Positions 7,132 through 10,982 of a DNA stretch of 10,982 nt are shown here, piece by piece (position 1 is the stretch's first letter; every line of letters starts with the position of its first letter). Origin of the DNA: Planctomycetaceae bacterium UBA6172 (GTDB lineage Bacteria; Planctomycetota; Planctomycetia; Pirellulales; Pirellulaceae); contig DITY01000194.1 in NCBI GenBank assembly GCA_002422955.1, forward strand, positions 1-10,982, read 5' to 3'. The translations under genes were made by a program, and so were the position numbers. The notes beneath the pieces were generated by a model. It saw nothing but the letters and a program-made list of their open reading frames with translations, searched no databases and was not told the DNA's origin.

Positions 7132-7249
7132 AAGATGATCGTCTAAAGTGGGGATTGGCGTTACGGTCACATCGCCTGGCGCTCGTCGGGTTCCGCTGAC
7201 CGAGCATCGACGACCTTACCGCAAATTGGCCTAGCGCGGCCACGAACCC

Positions 7250-7714
7250 ATGAACCCATCGTCCTGGACCGAGTCCGCTCACAAGTTTATCGAGGATATC
7301 CGAGGCTGTGAGGATGCCGATGACCGATTCGACCTGATCATGGAGTTGGGGGAGACGCTGGAGCCGTTGCCGGGGGAGCTCAAGACGGAGTCGAATCGGG
7401 TCCAGGGGTGTACGGCGAACGTTTGGTTGGTGCCGGAATACCTCCCGGGGCCCCCCCGCAGGGTCCGATTCCACGCCGATAGCGACTCGACGATGGTCCG
7501 TGGTTTGGCAGCGCTGTTGATTTCGCAGGTCAACGACAAGCCATGTCGGGAAGTGGCCGAGATCGATTTTCGGAAATTGGCCGACGAGTTTTCGTTGCAC
7601 CAATACCTCAGCCCTTCGCGGAGCAACGGGCTGTTCGCGATGAGCAAGCGGTTGGGACGCCTGGCAGCCGCGGCCGCCGAGGGGGATACGGCGAGTTCGG
7701 CGGCGGAGGGCTGA
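7250..7714 (+). CDS. sufE: SufE-like sulfur acceptor protein
   Basis: This 154-residue protein is of the SufE/CsdE family, which accepts persulfide sulfur from a cysteine desulfurase (SufS or CsdA) and passes it to the Fe-S scaffold. The key motif RVQGCTANVW carries Cys54, matching the acceptor cysteine of E. coli SufE in its V-x-G-C-x-x-x-V-W context. Upstream, the FIEDIRGCEDADDRFDLIMELG helix and the LPGELKTESNRV stretch fit the family. The last 20 or so residues form an Ala-rich tail beyond the usual end. No desulfurase or suf gene is adjacent; it is a lone gene, divergent from pyk and convergent with the epimerase. The start is the ATG at 7250, with no Shine-Dalgarno. A G4C7 tract (7447-7457) lies inside, but the frame is intact. 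Confidence 0.9.
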   Translation: MNPSSWTESAHKFIEDIRGCEDADDRFDLIMELGETLEPLPGELKTESNRVQGCTANVWLVPEYLPGPPRRVRFHADSDSTMVRGLAALLISQVNDKPCREVAEIDFRKLADEFSLHQYLSPSRSNGLFAMSKRLGRLAAAAAEGDTASSAAEG

Positions 7715-7735
7715 CCCAACGCAGCGAGTCTTGGG
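7715..7735. terminator. Weak hairpin after the SufE-like stop
   Basis: Directly after the TGA at 7712-7714, CCCAA (7715-7719) can pair with TTGGG (7731-7735) across an 11-nt loop. It is placed as a terminator would be, in the 63-nt gap between convergent genes, but the stem is short and no T-run follows. Confidence 0.2.
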
Positions 7736-7777
7736 AAGCTGCCTCGGGTCGAATCGCATCTCCCCGCCAGTGACGGC

Positions 7778-9025
7778 TTAGCCGAAGAGCGGCCGCAGGT
7801 GCCGCTCGAAGAGGTTGTAAGTGACGTTTCGCGAGATCGCCTGCCGACAACTGCCCAGGGCGTCGTTGTAGCGATTCCCCATCTGCGCCGCGACTTTGTA
7901 TCCGACGTGCAGCAGTTGCCGCAGATCGGCATTGAAATCGGGGCAGCTCGGTTCATGCCGCAGCGCCGCGACGAAGTGTGACGAGGCCCAACCGTTGACC
8001 TCGGAGGGTTCGGGCAAGCGACGCGGGTCGATGTCGATCACGGCCGCATACGGTTCACACAACGCCTCGCGTTTGGCATGGGCTTGGGCGTAAATCGCTT
8101 TGGCGATTTCCAACCCGCCGCCGCCCGATTCGGCCAGCCCGATCACTTCTTCGAGCCAAGTGGTGCCGGCAGTCTTGATGTGCAACCCCGCGCCGGTGTC
8201 GCGAATGGCATTGCGAATGGCGGGATAGATCGAGAACTTGTCGCTGCCCGAGTGGACGCTGAGTTTGAGCTCGGCGGGGAGTTGGAAACGGGTCACGGCG
8301 TGCGCGATCACCGCCAGGTCGTCGCGGAACTCGCGTTCGAACTGACCCACATCACCGACATAATCGACGCCCTTGTTGAAACGGCCGGTGAACTTGGGGG
8401 CGATCGTTTGCAACGGGACCTGCTGATCGGCCAGGGCCGCCAGGATGATCAGCAATTCGGGAGGCGTTTGGGGGGCGTCGGTTTCGTCCATCGAGACCTC
8501 GGTCACGAACTCAGCGGCACCCTTGGCGGCCAGGATGTGGCGATAGGTTTCACCGGCCCGGATCGCTGCGGCGAGGTACTTTTCGGCGGTACCGCGGAGA
8601 CGCTGTTCATCGACGACCAGCGGCGTGGAGAGGCCCGGCAGGGCATGCGTGCCGATCAGTGAGCGATGCTGGGCGACGAAGGCGTCGAGCTCGCGAGCCG
8701 GGGCGGGCTTGCCGATCGAGTCGGCGACGTCGAGCGTGAAGAAGTCGCTGCAGGCCAAAAACGGCTCGACGGTCGCAATCCCGATGTGGTCGGCGTCGAC
8801 ATGAAAGCCATGCCGCCAATCGGCGGCCTTTACCGCGGCTTGGGCCGCTGCCAGGACCGACGGCGGCTGGGAGCCGACGGTCAGGTGTTCCCGGTTCGAC
8901 TTGTTCCAGACCGGGACAACCTCCCAGCCCTGGCGTCGGGCTTGGATGAAGGCGTCGAGTTGGGCGGAGGCCTGGTGTGCGAAACGATCGCCGACGCCGA
9001 AGGTGTATTTTTCGAGGGGTTTCAT
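7778..9025 (-). CDS. uxaE: UxaE-type tagaturonate/fructuronate epimerase
   Basis: This 415-residue protein resembles the tagaturonate epimerase family named for UxaE, which interconverts D-tagaturonate and D-fructuronate and so replaces the UxaB/UxaA branch of hexuronate breakdown. Recognised segments are KYTFGVGDRFAHQ at the N-terminus, FHVDADHIG, the TEVSMDETD stretch, APKFTGRFNKGVDYVGD, LSVHSGSDKFSIYP, and HIKTAGTTWLEE. The conserved Asp, Glu and His residues in these blocks probably bind a divalent metal in a TIM-barrel-like fold (inference). Its ATG at 9025 is 19 nt after the stop of the zinc dehydrogenase, so the two are cotranscribed. Neighbouring dehydrogenases fit a substrate made by C5 oxidation of a hexonate. 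Another ketouronate or related sugar acid could be the true substrate. Confidence 0.82.
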   Translation of the reverse strand: MKPLEKYTFGVGDRFAHQASAQLDAFIQARRQGWEVVPVWNKSNREHLTVGSQPPSVLAAAQAAVKAADWRHGFHVDADHIGIATVEPFLACSDFFTLDVADSIGKPAPARELDAFVAQHRSLIGTHALPGLSTPLVVDEQRLRGTAEKYLAAAIRAGETYRHILAAKGAAEFVTEVSMDETDAPQTPPELLIILAALADQQVPLQTIAPKFTGRFNKGVDYVGDVGQFEREFRDDLAVIAHAVTRFQLPAELKLSVHSGSDKFSIYPAIRNAIRDTGAGLHIKTAGTTWLEEVIGLAESGGGGLEIAKAIYAQAHAKREALCEPYAAVIDIDPRRLPEPSEVNGWASSHFVAALRHEPSCPDFNADLRQLLHVGYKVAAQMGNRYNDALGSCRQAISRNVTYNLFERHLRPLFG

Positions 9026-9044
9026 GCGACTTAGATTGAGAAAA

Positions 9045-10076
9045 CTAGATATGGGTCAGATCGACGACGGCTTTGATCACGCCAGAGTCGGGACGGGTGT
9101 AGGTGGGGAATTCGCCGATCATCCGGTCGGCGGAAATGCGGTGCGTGATCCAGCGGTCGGTGCGAATTTGGCCTTCACGGATCAGCCCGATGATCCGCGT
9201 GAAATCGCTCGGCATCGCGTTGCGACTGGCGCGGATCGTCATCTCGGGCTTGTGCATGCTGACGTGATCGAACGTTAGCTTTTGGCTGGTGATTCCGACG
9301 TAGACCAGCGTGCCGGTTTGCGCGACATGGGCCAACGCGGCGGCCATCGAGTTGTGGTTGCCGGTGGCATCGATGACGACGGGGAAGCGATCGCCAGAGG
9401 TGATCCGTTCGGTCTCCTGAAGCGCCGCCACATCGTCTTGGTAGTGGATCGTGTGCTCGACACCGTAATGCATCCGGCAGAACTCCAGGCGGGATTCGAC
9501 CAGGTCCATCACGCAGATCTTCGCACCGGTCAATTTGACGAACTCGAGCGCGGCCAAGCCGATCGGCCCGGCACCGATAATCAGCACGTTGTCACCCGCT
9601 TGCGGGGCACCGCGGTCGCAGGCATGGCAGCCGATCGCCAAGGTTTCGACCAACGCCAATTGATCCCAGTCCAGGCCGTTGCCGAGATGGAGCTTATCGC
9701 CGCGGATCAAGAAGCGTTCTCGCAAGCCGCCATCGCACATCACGCCGAACGTCTGATTGAATTGGCAGCAGTTCGTATGGCCGCGGCGGCAGGCGAAACA
9801 GTGGCCACAGTTCAGATACGGCTCGATGGCACAGCGATCACCCGGGCGGAGGTGGGTAACGCCCGGACCGACCTCGAGCACCTCGACGCCCAGTTCGTGA
9901 CCGATGATCCGCGGGTAGCCGAAGAACGGCATCTTGCCGAGGTAGCCGCCGACATCGGTGCCGCAGATCCCCATCGTATGCGGGCGTACCAACACTTCGC
10001 CCTGCCCTGGCGATCCGGGGGCGGGGACTTCGGCGGCGGCGAAGACGAGCGGCTTTTCGAGGACGATGGCGCGCAT
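9045..10076 (-). CDS. Zinc-dependent NAD+ alcohol dehydrogenase, likely L-galactonate 5-dehydrogenase
   Basis: This 343-residue medium-chain dehydrogenase has the catalytic zinc ligands in GICGTD and IGHE, the structural zinc lobe with four cysteines in CGHCFACRRGHTNCC, and the cofactor loop GAGPIGLAALEF. An Asp (CVMDLVESR) follows at the end of the second Rossmann strand, which favours NAD+ over NADP+. The C-terminal half (SRNAMPSDF, then a DRWITHR step) is like E. coli RspB and LgoD-type hexonate C5 dehydrogenases. With a UxaE gene directly downstream, oxidation of L-galactonate to D-tagaturonate is the best guess; L-gulonate or L-idonate are alternatives. I start it at the ATG at 10076; a TTG three codons upstream (10085) is possible but nothing supports it. 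It is the middle gene of the operon. Confidence 0.85.
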   Translation of the reverse strand: MRAIVLEKPLVFAAAEVPAPGSPGQGEVLVRPHTMGICGTDVGGYLGKMPFFGYPRIIGHELGVEVLEVGPGVTHLRPGDRCAIEPYLNCGHCFACRRGHTNCCQFNQTFGVMCDGGLRERFLIRGDKLHLGNGLDWDQLALVETLAIGCHACDRGAPQAGDNVLIIGAGPIGLAALEFVKLTGAKICVMDLVESRLEFCRMHYGVEHTIHYQDDVAALQETERITSGDRFPVVIDATGNHNSMAAALAHVAQTGTLVYVGITSQKLTFDHVSMHKPEMTIRASRNAMPSDFTRIIGLIREGQIRTDRWITHRISADRMIGEFPTYTRPDSGVIKAVVDLTHI

Positions 10077-10115
10077 GGTGAGCAACGAGATGGAGGTGAG
10101 AAGCAGTGCTGGGTG

Positions 10116-10144
10116 AGTCGAACGAGTGCCGGATCAGTCGAACG
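10116..10144. repeat. Two 9-bp direct repeats, 20-bp period, between operon genes
   Basis: AGTCGAACG occurs at 10116-10124 and again at 10136-10144, start to start 20 bp, about two helical turns. They lie in the 78-nt gap between the aldo/keto reductase stop and the zinc dehydrogenase start. The spacing would place two protein-binding sites on the same face of DNA, so an internal regulatory site is possible; chance is also possible at this length. Confidence 0.35.
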
Positions 10145-10154
10145 GGCCACGCGA

Positions 10155-10982
10155 TCAGGCGACGTCGTTGTTTTCCGGTTTGCCTTCGCAATAAACCCAG
10201 TTGTGGATCGGCTTGAGGATCTCGGTGACCTCCGCGAGCAGCTGGCTGTCGATCGGTTCCTCGATCCACGTCAGCCATTCGCTGACCCGCGCCGGGTTCG
10301 CGCTGCCGGTGACGCACGACGCGAAGCCCGGATGGGCAACCGAAAACTGCAGCGCCAGTTTGGCGATGTCGGAACCCCGGGCGCGGCAATGGTCCGCAGC
10401 AGCCTTGGCGACTTGGCGAATTTCGGGTGTCGCCTTGTGCCAGGGCGGTAGCGGCGAGTCGGAGAGCAGCCGCGCGGAAAACGGCGCGGCATTGATCACG
10501 CCGACGTTCTTTTCCTTGCAGAGCGGCAGTAGGTCGAGCGCCATGTCGTTCTGCAACGTGTAATGGTTGTAGGTCAGGATCACGTCGATGTCGGTCCGCT
10601 CGAGGAAATAGCGGAACATCTTCATCGGGTAGCCACTGACGCCGATGTATCGCACTTTGCCCGCGGCCACCTGACGGCGGAGGGCCGGCAAGGTTTCGTC
10701 GATGACCTGTTGCAGGTCGACGAACTCGCTGTCGTGGCAGAACACCATGTCGACGTAATCGATCCGCATCCGTTCGAGCGAGATGTCGATGCTTTCGGCG
10801 ACGCGGCGGGCCGAAAAGTCGAAATGCTGCGGGGCGTAACGGCCGAGCTTGGTGCTGATGAAGTAGCTTTCACGCGGCAGCTCGGGCAGGATACGGCCGA
10901 GCAGCAATTCGCTCATCCCCCGGCCGTAGTAGGCTGCCGTGTCGATGTAATTCACGCCGCCATCCAATGCCACGCGGACCGC
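10155..10982 (-). CDS. Aldo/keto reductase resembling L-galactose dehydrogenase (5' end cut by window)
   Basis: The last 275 residues are visible; the start lies beyond the right edge, and the frame is open to the edge (reading AVRVALDGGVNYIDTAAYYG). The catalytic tetrad of aldo/keto reductases is present: Asp and Tyr in YIDTAAYYGRG, Lys in ISTKLG, His in FCHDSEF. The order CHDSEF, ETLPALRR, GKVRYIGVSG, a Y-N-H-Y segment, ALDLLPLCKEKNVGVINAAP, PPWHKATPE and KLALQFSVAHP parallels plant L-galactose dehydrogenase closely. That enzyme oxidises L-galactose at C1 to the 1,4-lactone with NAD+, and relatives also act on L-fucose or D-arabinose. It is the first visible gene of a three-gene minus-strand operon. 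Together with the next two genes it points to L-galactose breakdown. About 40-50 N-terminal residues are probably missing. Confidence 0.85.
   Translation of the reverse strand, partial: AVRVALDGGVNYIDTAAYYGRGMSELLLGRILPELPRESYFISTKLGRYAPQHFDFSARRVAESIDISLERMRIDYVDMVFCHDSEFVDLQQVIDETLPALRRQVAAGKVRYIGVSGYPMKMFRYFLERTDIDVILTYNHYTLQNDMALDLLPLCKEKNVGVINAAPFSARLLSDSPLPPWHKATPEIRQVAKAAADHCRARGSDIAKLALQFSVAHPGFASCVTGSANPARVSEWLTWIEEPIDSQLLAEVTEILKPIHNWVYCEGKPENNDVA

Noticed and set aside
7447..7457. G4C7 tract in the SufE-like gene as a possible frameshift
   Set aside because: The reading frame is continuous across it and residues on both sides fit the family, so no frameshift is present in this sequence.
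9282..10451. Long plus-strand open frame (389 codons) opposite the zinc dehydrogenase and aldo/keto reductase
   Set aside because: It is antisense to two genes with complete family motifs and has the low-complexity, Arg/Gly/Asp-rich composition of a GC-rich shadow frame.
1..10982. CRISPR array, tRNA or transposase
   Set aside because: No regularly spaced repeats, no cloverleaf-like segments and no transposase motifs were seen on either strand by eye.

Overview
The window is GC-rich, gene-dense bacterial chromosome. The gene content suggests a planctomycete of the Pirellula/Rhodopirellula kind: a Tat-exported Gfo/Idh/MocA oxidoreductase, a secreted PhoPQ-activated-pathogenicity-related hydrolase, a UxaE-type sugar-acid epimerase, and starts that mostly lack a clear Shine-Dalgarno. 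This placement is inference from gene families; no marker RNA is present. No tRNA, rRNA, CRISPR array or insertion sequence was seen.

Layout, left to right. At 7-81 (minus) there is a 24-codon remnant with an excellent promoter and ribosome binding site. It looks like the N-terminus of a DUF6932-type protein stopped by an in-frame TAA. Next come a secreted PqaA-like alpha/beta hydrolase (343-1872, minus) and, divergently, a DUF2062 membrane protein (2149-2757, plus). A minus-strand series follows: pyruvate kinase (5623-7062), then only 3 nt later a CPA2 cation/proton antiporter (4264-5619), then a Tat-exported Gfo/Idh/MocA oxidoreductase (2840-4144). A lone SufE-like protein (7250-7714, plus) faces away from pyruvate kinase. 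The right end holds a minus-strand operon that runs off the edge: aldo/keto reductase (10155 to edge), zinc alcohol dehydrogenase (9045-10076) and a UxaE-type tagaturonate epimerase (7778-9025).

The most coherent biology is in that right-hand operon. The aldo/keto reductase resembles plant L-galactose dehydrogenase, the zinc dehydrogenase resembles L-galactonate 5-dehydrogenase, and the third gene resembles D-tagaturonate/D-fructuronate epimerase. Transcribed in that order they would turn L-galactose into L-galactonolactone, then (after lactone opening) L-galactonate, D-tagaturonate and D-fructuronate, which enters the hexuronate/KDG route. That is an oxidative L-galactose pathway, plausible for an organism feeding on algal or other L-galactose-containing glycans. 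The lactonase is not in the window.

A second point is the pyruvate kinase. Its residues match the potassium-independent class, although it is tightly coupled to a monovalent cation antiporter gene.
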